Of a stretch of 64,000 bases of DNA, positions 8,333-17,167 are shown piece by piece. Each line of letters starts with the position of its first letter. Position 1 is the stretch's first letter. Position numbers and translations under genes: made by a program. Under the pieces are notes generated by a model that made no database searches, was not told the DNA's origin, and was given only the letters and a program-made list of their open reading frames with translations. Origin of the DNA: Alphaproteobacteria bacterium (GTDB lineage Bacteria; Pseudomonadota; Alphaproteobacteria; MPNO01; UBA2964); NCBI GenBank assembly GCA_012103315.1, contig WLWZ01000002.1, forward strand, positions 197,381 through 261,380, given 5' to 3'.

Positions 8333-9652
8333 ATGTCTGACGCCACGCAAAAAAAGATTTTTACGTCAACCGACAAGCCGTCTGCGATGATCCTTCGCGT
8401 TCTCGATCACCCAAATTTCGTCATTTGGTGTTTCGGTCTGTTCATCTTGCTGCGCGCCTTGATCCTACTTATCCCTCTCGAAATGGTATCGGATGCCGAT
8501 TGGTATTTCTCGCGCGCGATTGGAATCGCTGCCGGTGAGGGGTATTCAGAGGGTGGGCATCCGACGGCATATTGGCCCGTCGGTTATCCGGGGTTTCTAA
8601 GCGTCCTGTTTGGTTTATTCGGCAGCTCCCAATTAGTAGGAGCGTTCGCTAATTTTATCTGTGCCGCCGCGAGTTTCTTCTTGGTCCTGGCACTCACGCG
8701 CCACTTCTTTCAAAGCAATCGAGCCGCCCACCTGGCTGTCGCGCTACTTGCGATCTACCCAAACAATATCGCATACATTCCGCTGCTTCTGACGGAGACT
8801 TATTTTACCTTTTTGATGCTGCTTGGAATCTATCTGGTCGTCGTCCGCCGTACTTTGCTCTACCTCCTCTTAGCGGGAATCGTCTTCGGGCTGTTGGTGT
8901 TAACGAAACCACAAGCGGTGTTTGTTCCGGCGTTTCTAGCGCTTCTGTGGCTGTTTACGCCAGACGGTTGGCAGCATCGCTGGGGCGTTGCCGCCCGTAT
9001 CTGCATTATATATGCAATGATGGCGAGCGTCCTGGTTCCGTGGGCAATCCGCAATACGACGGTTCTCGGCGCGCTAGTCCTGGTTTCTACAAACGGCGGC
9101 GCCAACTTGCTCAGCGGGAACAATCCAAGTGCGGATGGCAGCTTTACAGCCGACAGCCCTCTATTCAGACAGCACAACTTTTCGATTGAAGGTCAGGTGG
9201 GCGCAGACAAACGGGCCCGGCAACTCGCAATGGACTGGATTAAATCCAACCCCAAAAAGTTTCTCTCTCTCATCCCACTGAAAATTTTTCATGGCTGGGC
9301 ACCTGATGGCGAAGGGGAGTGGGCATATCAAGCCGGCTTCAAAAATTACGACAAATTTTTATCCCTGTTCCGCAGCGTTCGTATCCTGAATCAAGCCTAT
9401 TATGTTCTTTTGATAATCGGTTTCGTCATAGCAATCATTCCTCTCTGGCGCCATCGCCATAAGACGGCATGGCCTTTGCCACTCTTCGGATACTTGTTCT
9501 GTAGTTACCTAACCGTCATCGCGATCGTTTTCTTCGGCCACAGTCGATTTCATTTCCCTGCAATGCCCTGGGTCATCATGACGGTTGCCTGGGCAGCGGT
9601 TCACCTATGTGAAAAGCGGGCCGCGAAGACTATTCCTGCACAATCAAAATGA
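8333..9652 (+). CDS. ArnT-like/PMT-family membrane glycosyltransferase
   Basis: A 439-residue protein with about ten to eleven hydrophobic helices. After the first helix (residues 28-48) comes MVSDADWYFSRAIGIAAGEGY, a periplasmic loop with an acidic pair (SDADWY), then GGHPTAYWPVGYPGF. This matches the GT39/GT83-like (ArnT, PMT) C-superfamily, in which an Asp in the first loop is catalytic and a polyprenyl-phosphate sugar is the donor on the outer face of the inner membrane. A second loop near residue 265 (STNGGANLLSGNNPSADGSF) is also typical of these proteins. Acceptor and sugar are unknown. The gene is flanked by a 211-base gap upstream and an AT-rich hairpin downstream. Confidence 0.82.
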   Translation: MSDATQKKIFTSTDKPSAMILRVLDHPNFVIWCFGLFILLRALILLIPLEMVSDADWYFSRAIGIAAGEGYSEGGHPTAYWPVGYPGFLSVLFGLFGSSQLVGAFANFICAAASFFLVLALTRHFFQSNRAAHLAVALLAIYPNNIAYIPLLLTETYFTFLMLLGIYLVVVRRTLLYLLLAGIVFGLLVLTKPQAVFVPAFLALLWLFTPDGWQHRWGVAARICIIYAMMASVLVPWAIRNTTVLGALVLVSTNGGANLLSGNNPSADGSFTADSPLFRQHNFSIEGQVGADKRARQLAMDWIKSNPKKFLSLIPLKIFHGWAPDGEGEWAYQAGFKNYDKFLSLFRSVRILNQAYYVLLIIGFVIAIIPLWRHRHKTAWPLPLFGYLFCSYLTVIAIVFFGHSRFHFPAMPWVIMTVAWAAVHLCEKRAAKTIPAQSK

Positions 9653-9709
9653 GCGAACTTAGGTTGATGGGAAACCAATGCGGACCCTCGAGATCCCTGC
9701 TAGATATCG

Positions 9710-9730
9710 CCGATTTAAATAAATCGGTTT
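9710..9730 (+). terminator. AT-rich hairpin after the ArnT-like gene
   Basis: CCGATTT (9710-9716) and AAATCGG (9721-9727) pair perfectly around a 4-base loop, then TTT. It lies 57 bases after the glycosyltransferase stop and before the convergent tRNA gene. The short T run makes it a modest candidate. Confidence 0.35.
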
Positions 9731-9770
9731 GGGGCGCTGAAAGGCCCGTTCTATGAACAGACTACAAAAA

Positions 9771-9846
9771 TGGTGCCGCCTGCGTGACTCGAACACGCGA
9801 CCCCCGCATTACGAATGCGATGCTCTACCAGCTGAGCTAAGGCGGC
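9771..9846 (-). tRNA. tRNA-Thr (anticodon CGT)
   Basis: Read on the minus strand, 76 bases fold into a full cloverleaf: acceptor arm GCCGCCT/AGGCGGC, D arm GCTC/GAGC, anticodon arm TCGCA with loop TTCGTAA (anticodon CGT, reading ACG), five-base variable loop, T arm GCGTG/CACGC with loop TTCGAGT, discriminator A. The 3' CCA is encoded (TGG at 9771-9773 on the plus strand). It stands alone. Two hairpins lie just upstream of it. Confidence 0.96.
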
Positions 9847-9847
9847 G

Positions 9848-9890
9848 CCGGTATCGATACTATACCGGATAATTCCTTAAGGAAGGAATT
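9848..9890. repeat. Two adjacent hairpins upstream of tRNA-Thr
   Basis: CCGGTAT/ATACCGG (9848-9854 with 9862-9868, 7-base loop) and AATTCCTT/AAGGAATT (9871-9878 with 9883-9890, 4-base loop) are perfect. They sit between the 3' end of the HemY-like gene and the tRNA, both on the minus strand, so they may end the haem transcript or space the two units. Neither has a clear T run. Confidence 0.4.
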
Positions 9891-10073
9891 CAATGAATTC
9901 TTGGGGGCTACTTACGCTGCTTGCGCCATACCCGTCAACGGGGCTGATCAGCACGTGCGGCATTATCCTCTGAAGGAGGCATCGGTGTGGTTGAACCCTT
10001 TGCCTCAGTACTTTCGGGCGGTAGCAGCTCCTGTGTTGGTGCATCATCCGCAACGTCCGGTGTCCTCGTCGGG

Positions 10074-11417
10074 TCAAGTGTCGTCGAAACAAGTGCTGAA
10101 GTAGGCGCATTCCCCAATGCCTGAGCGTGTTCCGGGACCCGCCATGCAAGCGTACCCAGCGCAGCGACTGCAGCGGGGTGTCCAGCTAGCGGTCGCGGCA
10201 CCACAATCACTGCAGATCCAGGCAGGGTCAGGCGCCGCACTGGCAGCCCGGACCAACCAATAACGCACGGCGTCGGAGTTCTGATTCTCGCCTTCTTCCA
10301 ACTCCGCCATGAGGCGGCAAACACGCGAGGGTGGATTATCATGCTCTCCAACGTCCAATGCTTTAAGATGCGTGTGCGCCGCCCCCCAAATCTTCGCGTC
10401 GATCAGGGCCTGCACCAGGGCGATCCGGCTTTCAGGGTCATCTGGATTGACCTCGCGCAATTCTTCAAACTTTTTGACCCGCGTTAGAGCGTCGGGCGTG
10501 TCATCTCCACCAACATAAAGAGAAGCCAGCATCGGATGTGGCGAATGAACCCAGGCTTCTTTAATAAGCTTTGGCAAACCCCGTTCCTTGCCGGTTTCAT
10601 GCATTAAGGAGGCGCGGCGCACAATGGCTGGCAAATGACGAGGATGCTGTTTATGGGCTTTCTCCGCAAACGACAAGGCCGCTGTTTTGTTGCCAGCTGT
10701 CTCTGCTTCAAAACTACAGCCAAGCAAAATAGCTGCCCGCAGCCCTTGGCCATCTGCTGCTTCCACAGCATCGGATTTGATTGCCTGATCGAGCGTTTTC
10801 AGTGCCGCTTGCCATTGGCCCTGGCGCACCTGCAAATCAAACAATTTGGTCAGCACCCAGGGGGTTTTTGGCTGCAATGTCTTAGCGCGGTCGGCATACT
10901 CAAGGGCCGCTTGATTATCGCCATCCCGTTCCGCCTGCATCAACAAACCCCGCAAGCCGAGAAATGCTGTTTCGGGCCGCTTGAGCATGGCGTTGAAGTA
11001 ACGTGATGCGGCGGCCTCATCACCATTGAGTTGGGCGGCCTGTGCTGACAACAGCATTGTCAAAGGGGGATCACCAAGCAACAAATCTGCCTTTTGCGCC
11101 TGACGGCGTGCTTCATTCGGATCGCCCGCCGCAACCGCCACCATTCCCTGAGTCAGAGCTTTATAGCCTCGCTCATGCCTGCCGCGTTGACGCGAATTGG
11201 AAATCGCCTTCGGGACGCGCCGGGCACTCCACCAAACGCGATAGAGCAACGCGATCACGATGGCAAATAATACCAAACCGCCAAAAACAGCGGGCATTTC
11301 TATCTCGCCCCGGACGTCACCCCACGCAAAAGATACAGAACCAGGGTGCTCCGCCAGCCACACCGCACCGACGACGACCAGTGCCGCAAGAACGACAAAG
11401 ATGATTGTGCGGATCAT
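10074..11417 (-). CDS. hemY: HemY-like TPR membrane protein, C-terminus probably frameshifted
   Basis: A 447-residue protein with two N-terminal membrane helices (residues 3-20 and 42-62) separated by HPGSVSFAWGDVRGEIEMP, then a long alpha-helical TPR region, the architecture of the HemY_N/TPR protein encoded next to hemCD in proteobacteria (unrelated to the B. subtilis oxidase of that name). Near the end a zinc-ribbon-like CSDCG...PRCSRC pair appears. The expected continuation LGTLAWRVPEHAQALG lies in another frame from about 10160 and stays open to 9935, so the reading frame here ends early at 10074 with a non-homologous tail. The start overlaps the upstream mitofilin-like gene by 4 bases. 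Its exact role in haem synthesis is not established. Confidence 0.85.
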   Translation of the reverse strand: MIRTIIFVVLAALVVVGAVWLAEHPGSVSFAWGDVRGEIEMPAVFGGLVLFAIVIALLYRVWWSARRVPKAISNSRQRGRHERGYKALTQGMVAVAAGDPNEARRQAQKADLLLGDPPLTMLLSAQAAQLNGDEAAASRYFNAMLKRPETAFLGLRGLLMQAERDGDNQAALEYADRAKTLQPKTPWVLTKLFDLQVRQGQWQAALKTLDQAIKSDAVEAADGQGLRAAILLGCSFEAETAGNKTAALSFAEKAHKQHPRHLPAIVRRASLMHETGKERGLPKLIKEAWVHSPHPMLASLYVGGDDTPDALTRVKKFEELREVNPDDPESRIALVQALIDAKIWGAAHTHLKALDVGEHDNPPSRVCRLMAELEEGENQNSDAVRYWLVRAASAAPDPAWICSDCGAATASWTPRCSRCAGYACMAGPGTRSGIGECAYFSTCFDDT

Positions 11418-12646
11418 CCGCCAGAGTCTCCCGAGACCCGCACGCCTTTTAGAGCGCTTTGAAACAGCTGGGTTATCGCGTCATCAACAGCCAGGCGCCC
11501 TTCGGCAACTTGTAACCAGTTTTGCGCCACTTTCTGCGGGCCGCCAGAAAACTTTTTAACGATGCCAATTGCTGACTTTAAATCGCCGGCGGCAAGACGA
11601 AGTTCCACCCGAGCGACTAATCCAGCGATGTCATCTTTGCGGGCACCAACAGCACCCGTGCGGCGGAACGTTACAAGCTTGGAAATTTTAAACAGCGTCT
11701 GATCAATCCAGCCATCACCAACAGGCGTATAGCTGGCCCGAACAATATCACCCGACAACCCGTCAAACTGGCGTTGCAGTATCGGCAAATCGGGGATGCC
11801 CTTGGCCGCATGTTTTTTCAAAATTGCCAGCGCGATTTTATGCTCAGGCGCACCGACGGCGAGGGCTTCCACGGCGGAGAAAGCCGCCGCAAATTCGTTC
11901 GCCGTACGGGCGGTATCTCGCAGCTGACCGACGGCGAGCAGGAGCGCATTAGTTTTTCCCGGACCGCTGATATTGCGAGGTTGGCCTTCCAGCGCAGCCA
12001 TTCGGGCACCGAGATCCTTGATCAACGCCTGAAGGACAGTGTTCTCTTTCTCCAGCTCTGTCATTTTACTGCTAGAGTTAGTTCGCAACGCTTCGATGGC
12101 TTTTGCCGCCTCTGGGTCGACCGACACTGACGAAAGAGTCGCGACCGTTTTGTCGAGGTTGGCAACTTTGCCAGCCAAAGACTTGAAATCCGAGGCCAGC
12201 ACTTTTTGGCCAGCATCGATCTTCTTTATTTCATCAGTGGAGGCACCGAATGCCGCTACCGACACAGCATCCTTTTTCTTGGTCAGTGTTGCTTTAACCG
12301 TCGCCAGTTCTTTCTCGATAATCGTTATGCGCTTAGTAAGCGCGTCGACCCGACCAGTCACTGCCGCGGTGCGACCTGCCTCCATCACGGGTGACAGAAG
12401 GGAACGGACGAACGTCGGGAGGCTCGGCGCCCAAAGCGGCCAAGCGATATAAGACACGGCCAACCCGAGCAGCAAAAACAGAATAGAGACAAACTTCCAG
12501 GGAGCACCATTCTTAACAATCACGGTCGTTCCAGCCGGCGTTGCCTTGTCCTTGTCCGTCGCTTTGGACTCAGACGGAACACCCGCCGCTGGGGCCGTTT
12601 TTTTAACGTCCGTTTCTGGATGGTCTAACTTGTCGTTATCAGTCAC
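11414..12646 (-). CDS. Mitofilin-like inner-membrane protein (COG4223 type)
   Basis: A 410-residue protein with a charged, Pro/Ala/Lys-rich cytoplasmic N-terminus (residues 1-48), a single membrane helix (about 50-72, FVSILFLLLGLAVSYIAWPL) and a long, Lys/Ala/Glu/Leu-rich region (residues 90-230) that should form a coiled coil. The C-terminal helical domain follows. This is the layout of the alphaproteobacterial mitofilin/Mic60 relatives that sit in hemC-hemD-mitofilin-hemY operons and shape the inner membrane. It follows hemD by 10 bases and overlaps hemY by 4. Function in this organism is inferred from family and context. Confidence 0.86.
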   Translation of the reverse strand: MTDNDKLDHPETDVKKTAPAAGVPSESKATDKDKATPAGTTVIVKNGAPWKFVSILFLLLGLAVSYIAWPLWAPSLPTFVRSLLSPVMEAGRTAAVTGRVDALTKRITIIEKELATVKATLTKKKDAVSVAAFGASTDEIKKIDAGQKVLASDFKSLAGKVANLDKTVATLSSVSVDPEAAKAIEALRTNSSSKMTELEKENTVLQALIKDLGARMAALEGQPRNISGPGKTNALLLAVGQLRDTARTANEFAAAFSAVEALAVGAPEHKIALAILKKHAAKGIPDLPILQRQFDGLSGDIVRASYTPVGDGWIDQTLFKISKLVTFRRTGAVGARKDDIAGLVARVELRLAAGDLKSAIGIVKKFSGGPQKVAQNWLQVAEGRLAVDDAITQLFQSALKGVRVSGDSGG

Positions 12647-12656
12647 ACGGAGCCTA

Positions 12657-13367
12657 CTAATTCCTCAGTGATAAAAGCGTTTGGCGTAATGCCTGTTGAT
12701 CCGGCGTCTCCGCAATCTTTATCTTTTGCCAACCTAAATCTCGAATTGGACGAGCACAGGCCTCTGACAAACAAATTGCCGAAACGGAGGCAAAGTCATC
12801 CGCCAACCCAGTTTGCACCACCAGACTAGCAAAGGTCATCGCCGTACGGTGAGAGAAAAATAAAACGACGTCAATATTGCGGCCCCGGAACGACTGAATT
12901 GCGGCATCAGATAGCACCGACGGTGTTTCGGCCCGATACAAAACTTCGCGGCGTACTGCAAACCCCTTCGCCGTGAGGTCACCTGCCAAATCACCCGCGA
13001 TGTGTTCACCAGATACATGAACCAAATGCCCGGCGTCGGGTTTAAGGGTCTCAGTGATCAGCGAGATCAATGATGTTACGTCACCTGCCGACGATAAAAC
13101 TTTTCTGAAACCTTCGATCTCGAGGGCCCTCGCCGTTGCATCACCTACAGCAAAGGTTGTCAGATCACGTTCTCCCACACTTTGCGCCAGCCCGGCAGCG
13201 GCATTGGCGCTAGTCACGATCAGCGCCTGAACGCCCTTTAGCGAGACCGGCTTCACATCAAATTTAATTTCAAGAAGGGGTTCGAGTTGAATCTCGAATC
13301 CTTCGGATTCAAGAATGGCGGCCAACTTTGCGGCGGCCGATGCATGCCTGGTGATCAAGACCCGCAT
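12657..13367 (-). CDS. hemD: Uroporphyrinogen-III synthase
   Basis: About 236 residues forming the two-lobed HemD fold. It should close and invert hydroxymethylbilane to uroporphyrinogen III, the branch point to haem, sirohaem and corrin. HemD proteins are poorly conserved, but MRVLITRHASAAAKLAAILE at the start, ALIVTSANAA near residue 52, the AVGDATARALE segment and DVVLFFSHRTAMTF near residue 160 are the usual landmarks. The ATG at 13367 is preferred because GAGG lies 6 bases upstream. A TTG at 13379, overlapping the hemC stop, would add four residues. Its position directly after hemC supports the assignment strongly. Confidence 0.93.
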   Translation of the reverse strand: MRVLITRHASAAAKLAAILESEGFEIQLEPLLEIKFDVKPVSLKGVQALIVTSANAAAGLAQSVGERDLTTFAVGDATARALEIEGFRKVLSSAGDVTSLISLITETLKPDAGHLVHVSGEHIAGDLAGDLTAKGFAVRREVLYRAETPSVLSDAAIQSFRGRNIDVVLFFSHRTAMTFASLVVQTGLADDFASVSAICLSEACARPIRDLGWQKIKIAETPDQQALRQTLLSLRN

Positions 13368-13375
13368 TCTTCGCC

Positions 13376-14317
13376 TCAACTATTATCGTCGAAAAACCCC
13401 GAACCCGCACGAGCCCGGAGATCGTCACCAACCGCAATACCAATCTCGACAGCTTCATCGACAGTACCTTCGCGCTGCGCGGCATGAACTTCGCTACCGT
13501 CTGGCCGCACAACGAGTCCCCGAAAAGAAAGCATCGTCCCCGCAATGGTCGCCAATCCGCCGATCGGGGTCCGACAAGAACCATCGAGCCGTGCCAAAAA
13601 TGCCCGCTCGGCATTCGTCCTAATTTCCGTTTCGGCGTGATTGATCACAGCCAGCAGATCACCAGTCGATGCGTCATCTTCACGGCATTCAATGCCGATG
13701 GCGCCCTGGCAAACGGCCGGCAACATCTCGTCAGGATCGAGAATAGCTGTAGCTTTATCGAACAAGCCAAGTCTCTTGAGACCCGCGATGGCCAGAAAGG
13801 TTGCATCAAACTCACCCGCTTGAACCTTATCTAAGCGGGTTTGCACATTGCCTCGCAAAATATCGATCTGGATGTCGGGGCGTGCACTGAGAAGCAGCGC
13901 TTTGCGCCGCAATGAGGCGGTCCCAACACTGGCGCCAACCGGCAAATCCACCAGGCTCTTTATCGTATTATCGTGGGCGATCAAGGCGTCACGAGGATCT
14001 TCGCGCGGCAACAAGGCTCTTATCGTAAGCCCTTCCGGCAAGACGGTCGGCACATCTTTCATAGAATGGACGGCAATATCGGCGCGGTTCTCTAATAGAG
14101 CGTCTTCAATTTCTTTCGTGAACAGTCCCTTACCACCCACAGCCGCCAGAGAGCCGATTTGAATTTTATCGCCAGTTGTCCGCATTGGCAGAATTTCAAT
14201 CGCACCGTCACCCGCCAATACCGGATGCGCTGCCGCTAATATATCGCGCACCATATTGGCCTGCGCCAATGCCAACGGACTCCCCCGCGTTGCAATTCGA
14301 ATTGTGTCGGTCATCAT
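13376..14317 (-). CDS. hemC: Hydroxymethylbilane synthase (porphobilinogen deaminase)
   Basis: About 313 residues, normal for HemC, which links four porphobilinogens into hydroxymethylbilane on a dipyrromethane cofactor. The N-terminus reads [20 protein letters not shown], and [10 protein letters not shown] and [11 protein letters not shown] supply the substrate-binding and catalytic Asp region. IGIECREDD follows. The cofactor Cys lies in [11 protein letters not shown]. The frame stays open 80 codons further upstream, but that stretch has no family similarity and would run into tsaD. The two adjacent ATG codons at 14317 and 14314 are therefore chosen. It is divergent from tsaD with a shared region of about 70 bases. 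Confidence 0.96.
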   Translation of the reverse strand: MMTDTIRIATRGSPLALAQANMVRDILAAAHPVLAGDGAIEILPMRTTGDKIQIGSLAAVGGKGLFTKEIEDALLENRADIAVHSMKDVPTVLPEGLTIRALLPREDPRDALIAHDNTIKSLVDLPVGASVGTASLRRKALLLSARPDIQIDILRGNVQTRLDKVQAGEFDATFLAIAGLKRLGLFDKATAILDPDEMLPAVCQGAIGIECREDDASTGDLLAVINHAETEIRTNAERAFLARLDGSCRTPIGGLATIAGTMLSFRGLVVRPDGSEVHAAQREGTVDEAVEIGIAVGDDLRARAGSGFFDDNS

Positions 14318-14383
14318 AAAGCTGTACCGCGTGGCACCGTTTTGTGGAAGTCCTTCGTTATCTGTGCGATAGACTGCCGCATA

Positions 14384-15442
14384 ATGAAAATTCTTGGCAT
14401 TGAAACCAGTTGTGATGAAACAGCAGCGGCCGTTGTCACCGGTGACGGCGAAATTCTGTCGAATGTCGTGCGTTCGCAGCTTGAGGAGCATGCCCCCTAT
14501 GGCGGAATTGTGCCGGAGATAGCAGCACGCGCTCATGTCAGTACCCTGGACCATATTGTTGCGGACGCGATGACCAAGGCGGCCACCGCCTATGAAGAGT
14601 TGGACGCCGTTGCGGTCACCGGTGGGCCAGGCCTGATCGGCGGGGTGATTGTCGGTGTCATGACGGCAAAGGCCATCGCCGCCGCACAGAATTTACCGTT
14701 TCTTGCTATTAATCATTTGGAGGGACACGCCCTTACCCCACGTTTAACGGACGACATCGAATTTCCCTATCTCCTGCTGCTCGTCTCCGGCGGCCATACC
14801 CAGCTCCTCGGGGTTGAAGGTGTCGGAAAATATTGCCGCCTCGGAACGACTATTGATGACGCAATCGGTGAGGCGTTCGATAAAACGGCGAAGATGCTGG
14901 GATTAGGTTATCCCGGTGGCCCTGCCGTCGAAAAAGTGGCCAACAACGGCAACCCCGGAAAATTCTCATTACCTCGTCCGCTCAAAGGTCGAGAAGGCTG
15001 TGATTTTTCCTTTTCAGGCCTGAAAACAGCGGTCCGGACAACCGTTGAAAAGCTGCCGGCTGGGCCCTTAAAAAATGCCGACATCGCAGACATTTGTGCA
15101 GAATTCCAGGCCGCCGTCGCGGACGTCATTCGCGACCGCGTCACCAACGCAATTATGCAGTTCAAAAGCCGTTTTCCACAGGGCAATACAATGGTCGTTG
15201 CTGGTGGCGTCGCAGCAAACACAGCAATTCGATCCGCCCTTTCTGAGATCGCTGATACCGAAAACATGCGGTTTATCGCGCCACCGCATAATTTATGTAC
15301 CGATAATGCTGCGATGATTGCCTGGGCTGGTATCGAACGATTTAAACTTGGCCTGATCGATCAACTGGGTTTCGCGCCTCGTCCTCGCTGGCCGCTCGAC
15401 CCGGATGCACCATCCGCACCCTTCGCCGGCGTCAAGGCGTGA
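14384..15442 (+). CDS. tsaD: tRNA N6-adenosine threonylcarbamoyltransferase TsaD
   Basis: A 352-residue ASKHA-fold protein that transfers threonylcarbamoyl to A37 of ANN-reading tRNAs together with TsaB and TsaE. The start [18 protein letters not shown] is the TsaD signature. Metal-binding HLEGH is at residues 111-115, LVSGGHTQL and [22 protein letters not shown] are the nucleotide-binding segments, and [13 protein letters not shown] and [17 protein letters not shown] complete the site. The ATG at 14384 is chosen because the 14 codons upstream are unrelated to the family. The stop codon sits inside a hairpin. In many relatives gpsA follows directly; here PEP-CTERM, SUMF-like and cupin genes intervene. 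Confidence 0.97.
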   Translation: MKILGIETSCDETAAAVVTGDGEILSNVVRSQLEEHAPYGGIVPEIAARAHVSTLDHIVADAMTKAATAYEELDAVAVTGGPGLIGGVIVGVMTAKAIAAAQNLPFLAINHLEGHALTPRLTDDIEFPYLLLLVSGGHTQLLGVEGVGKYCRLGTTIDDAIGEAFDKTAKMLGLGYPGGPAVEKVANNGNPGKFSLPRPLKGREGCDFSFSGLKTAVRTTVEKLPAGPLKNADIADICAEFQAAVADVIRDRVTNAIMQFKSRFPQGNTMVVAGGVAANTAIRSALSEIADTENMRFIAPPHNLCTDNAAMIAWAGIERFKLGLIDQLGFAPRPRWPLDPDAPSAPFAGVKA

Positions 15443-15446
15443 CGCC
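15428..15446 (+). terminator. Hairpin containing the tsaD stop codon
   Basis: GGCGTCA (15428-15434) pairs perfectly with TGACGCC (15440-15446) around AGGCG. The alternative stem AAGGCG/CGCCTT uses the TGA stop itself as its loop. A T-rich stretch at 15471-15480 lies about 25 bases downstream, too far for a textbook terminator, so a role in termination or 3'-end protection is only possible. Confidence 0.35.
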
Positions 15447-15525
15447 TTCGTAAAGCCCTGTTAAATTTGATCTTTTTTCTTGATTTGCTTTCTTATAAAA
15501 CTAAAAACGAAAAAATCATGCAGAT

Positions 15526-16248
15526 GTGGTCACTGTGATAAATATCGTGAAAAAGTCGTTGGCGTGCTTGGCCCTAATTGGCATTTTTATAGCGCTTTTG
15601 TTTTCGAAATTAACGTCGGCCTACGCCGTACCATTTAATGGAACAGGCGGCTTTTCGCTGCCAACAACGATTATCGATTTTGAGAGCTTCGCCCAAGGGA
15701 CAGCCCAACCATCAAACACCGACTTATCTATCAGTGCGGAATTCCCCGGTGCCCCTGCTGGATCACAGGCTAGCGGTGTAGTGGTCCGTTCACAGGGGTT
15801 CACACAGTTTCCTAATATATTTGAAGGTCAGTATTACGGCTTCGCTGCTGCCAACTATTTTATTCAGTTCAATGGCACTGTACAGGAATTCGGAATGGGT
15901 GTTTTTGACCCAAATTTCACCGGCAACGTTTTGGTCGCATACGACATATTGGGCAACGAGTTGGAACGGGTCACGAGTGACGTTGATCCAGAATTTCCAA
16001 CCGGCTCCCCTGGTGGCAATTTTTCAACCTTTGTCGGGTTTAGCCGGGCGACTGCCGATATTAATCGAATTGAGCTGCTAGTAAGTGGGAACGATGTGCT
16101 GGGAATTGATACGGTCACCTATTCTCCACTCCAAGCGGCCTCCAGTGTCCCAGAACCCACGACAGGTATCGTCTTTTTGAGCAGTTTGATCGGATTTCAA
16201 TATGTCCGCCGTAGAAATCGCGCCGCCATCAAATCATCCCGGCTCTAA
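15526..16248 (+). CDS. PEP-CTERM sorting-domain protein
   Basis: A 240-residue secreted protein. Residues 9-34 form a signal peptide (hydrophobic LACLALIGIFIALLF, then SAYA). The middle is a low-Cys beta-rich domain with FESFAQGTAQPSN and NGTVQEFGMGVFDPNFTG, similar in feel to PEP-CTERM proteins with 'DF...G' beta-sandwich domains. The C-terminus has VPEPTTG, a hydrophobic helix (IVFLSSLIGF) and an Arg-rich tail (YVRRRNR), the tripartite PEP-CTERM signal recognised by exosortase/EpsH systems in exopolysaccharide producers. The start is GTG at 15526 or possibly the in-frame GTG at 15535. No exosortase gene is in this window. The 3' end overlaps the convergent SUMF-like gene by 15 bases. Confidence 0.85.
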   Translation: MVTVINIVKKSLACLALIGIFIALLFSKLTSAYAVPFNGTGGFSLPTTIIDFESFAQGTAQPSNTDLSISAEFPGAPAGSQASGVVVRSQGFTQFPNIFEGQYYGFAAANYFIQFNGTVQEFGMGVFDPNFTGNVLVAYDILGNELERVTSDVDPEFPTGSPGGNFSTFVGFSRATADINRIELLVSGNDVLGIDTVTYSPLQAASSVPEPTTGIVFLSSLIGFQYVRRRNRAAIKSSRL

Positions 16249-17040
16249 ATTAGCGGCACAGCGGAAACCGACCATATCGAGCCCATAATGCGGGCGATTT
16301 CCATGTCGATAGCTCACCCGCAGGCAATATGGGTTATTCCCCCAACCACCGCCACGGATAGCCCGTTCATAGGGCACATCGGGAAACTTATCAGACGTCC
16401 ATTCCCAGACATTACCTGCCATGTCGAGTATACCAAAGGGTGACGCATTCGCTGGGAATTTACCCACCGGCGAGGTTCGCAGATAGCCATCGGCATCATC
16501 GGGAGCGCAGCATTTTATCCGTCCGAGATTGGTTCGATGAGGTTTTGATTGTGTCGGGAGCGCATTGCCCCAAGGGTAGAGCCTGCCATCGGTGCCGCGG
16601 GCAGCGAACTCCCATTCTTTCTCGCTCGGCAAACGCATATTGCGCCATCGGCAAAACTGTTCAGCATCGTTCGCGGAAACCTGCACCACTGGATGATCTC
16701 CAAGTTTCTGGATCGAACTCCTTGGCCCCTGCGGGTGTTTCCAATTGGCTCCATCTACGCGGGTCCATCGACCACCCGGCCACACCCAGCCCCAACGCTC
16801 TTTCTCACGATCCGTGACATAACCGGTCGCTTTAACAAATTCGCCAAACTGATCGTTGGTGACCTCCAGCCGCATAAGGCGAAAAGGCGTGACGCTAACG
16901 GTCTTGGGCGCTTCGTTGGCATCACCGTCAGCATCACCCATAACGAAAGTGCCACCGGGAATATCAATGAGTGTTTGCGCGAGCGAAACATTGTTGGCAA
17001 TCAGGCCCGAAATAAACAGTGGCAAGATGAAAATCCGCAT
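16234..17040 (-). CDS. SUMF1/FGE-like domain protein, exported, without the first catalytic Cys
   Basis: A 268-residue protein with an N-terminal signal peptide (MRIFILPLFISGLIANNVSLA) and one formylglycine-generating-enzyme-like domain. Landmarks are IPGGTFVMGD, LPSEKEWEFAARG, YPWGN, NVWEWTSDKF, the RGGGWGNNPYCLRVSYR block and the terminal MVGFRCA. Aerobic FGEs carry two Cys in the RGG block. Here the position of the first reads Gly/Asn and only one Cys remains, so true formylglycine synthesis is unlikely. Many such domains have non-catalytic or other oxidase roles (EgtB, PvdO). The sulfatase-fold protein at 3.8-5.5 kb is not of the FGE-dependent C/S-x-P-x-R type, so a link between them is not supported. 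Confidence 0.85.
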   Translation of the reverse strand: MRIFILPLFISGLIANNVSLAQTLIDIPGGTFVMGDADGDANEAPKTVSVTPFRLMRLEVTNDQFGEFVKATGYVTDREKERWGWVWPGGRWTRVDGANWKHPQGPRSSIQKLGDHPVVQVSANDAEQFCRWRNMRLPSEKEWEFAARGTDGRLYPWGNALPTQSKPHRTNLGRIKCCAPDDADGYLRTSPVGKFPANASPFGILDMAGNVWEWTSDKFPDVPYERAIRGGGWGNNPYCLRVSYRHGNRPHYGLDMVGFRCAANLEPG

Positions 17041-17167
17041 GGATAAATGCTAAGCCTTTAAGACAATCATCGTCCACATGTTGATAACGGCCTCAACCAT
17101 ATGTGAACGAAGTCTTTTGGCGACGCAGATAGCTGACTAGACTAATCATAAATTTAGAAAGATCTGA

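Noticed and set aside
9877..10149. A 90-codon minus-strand frame near the tRNA
   Set aside because: Arg/His/Leu-rich out-of-frame reading. The adjacent frame ending at 9935 carries the HemY-like tail and explains the region.
14318..14554. An 80-codon N-terminal extension of HemC
   Set aside because: The extra residues have no family similarity and would overlap the 5' end of tsaD, while the twin ATG at 14317/14314 starts the conserved region.
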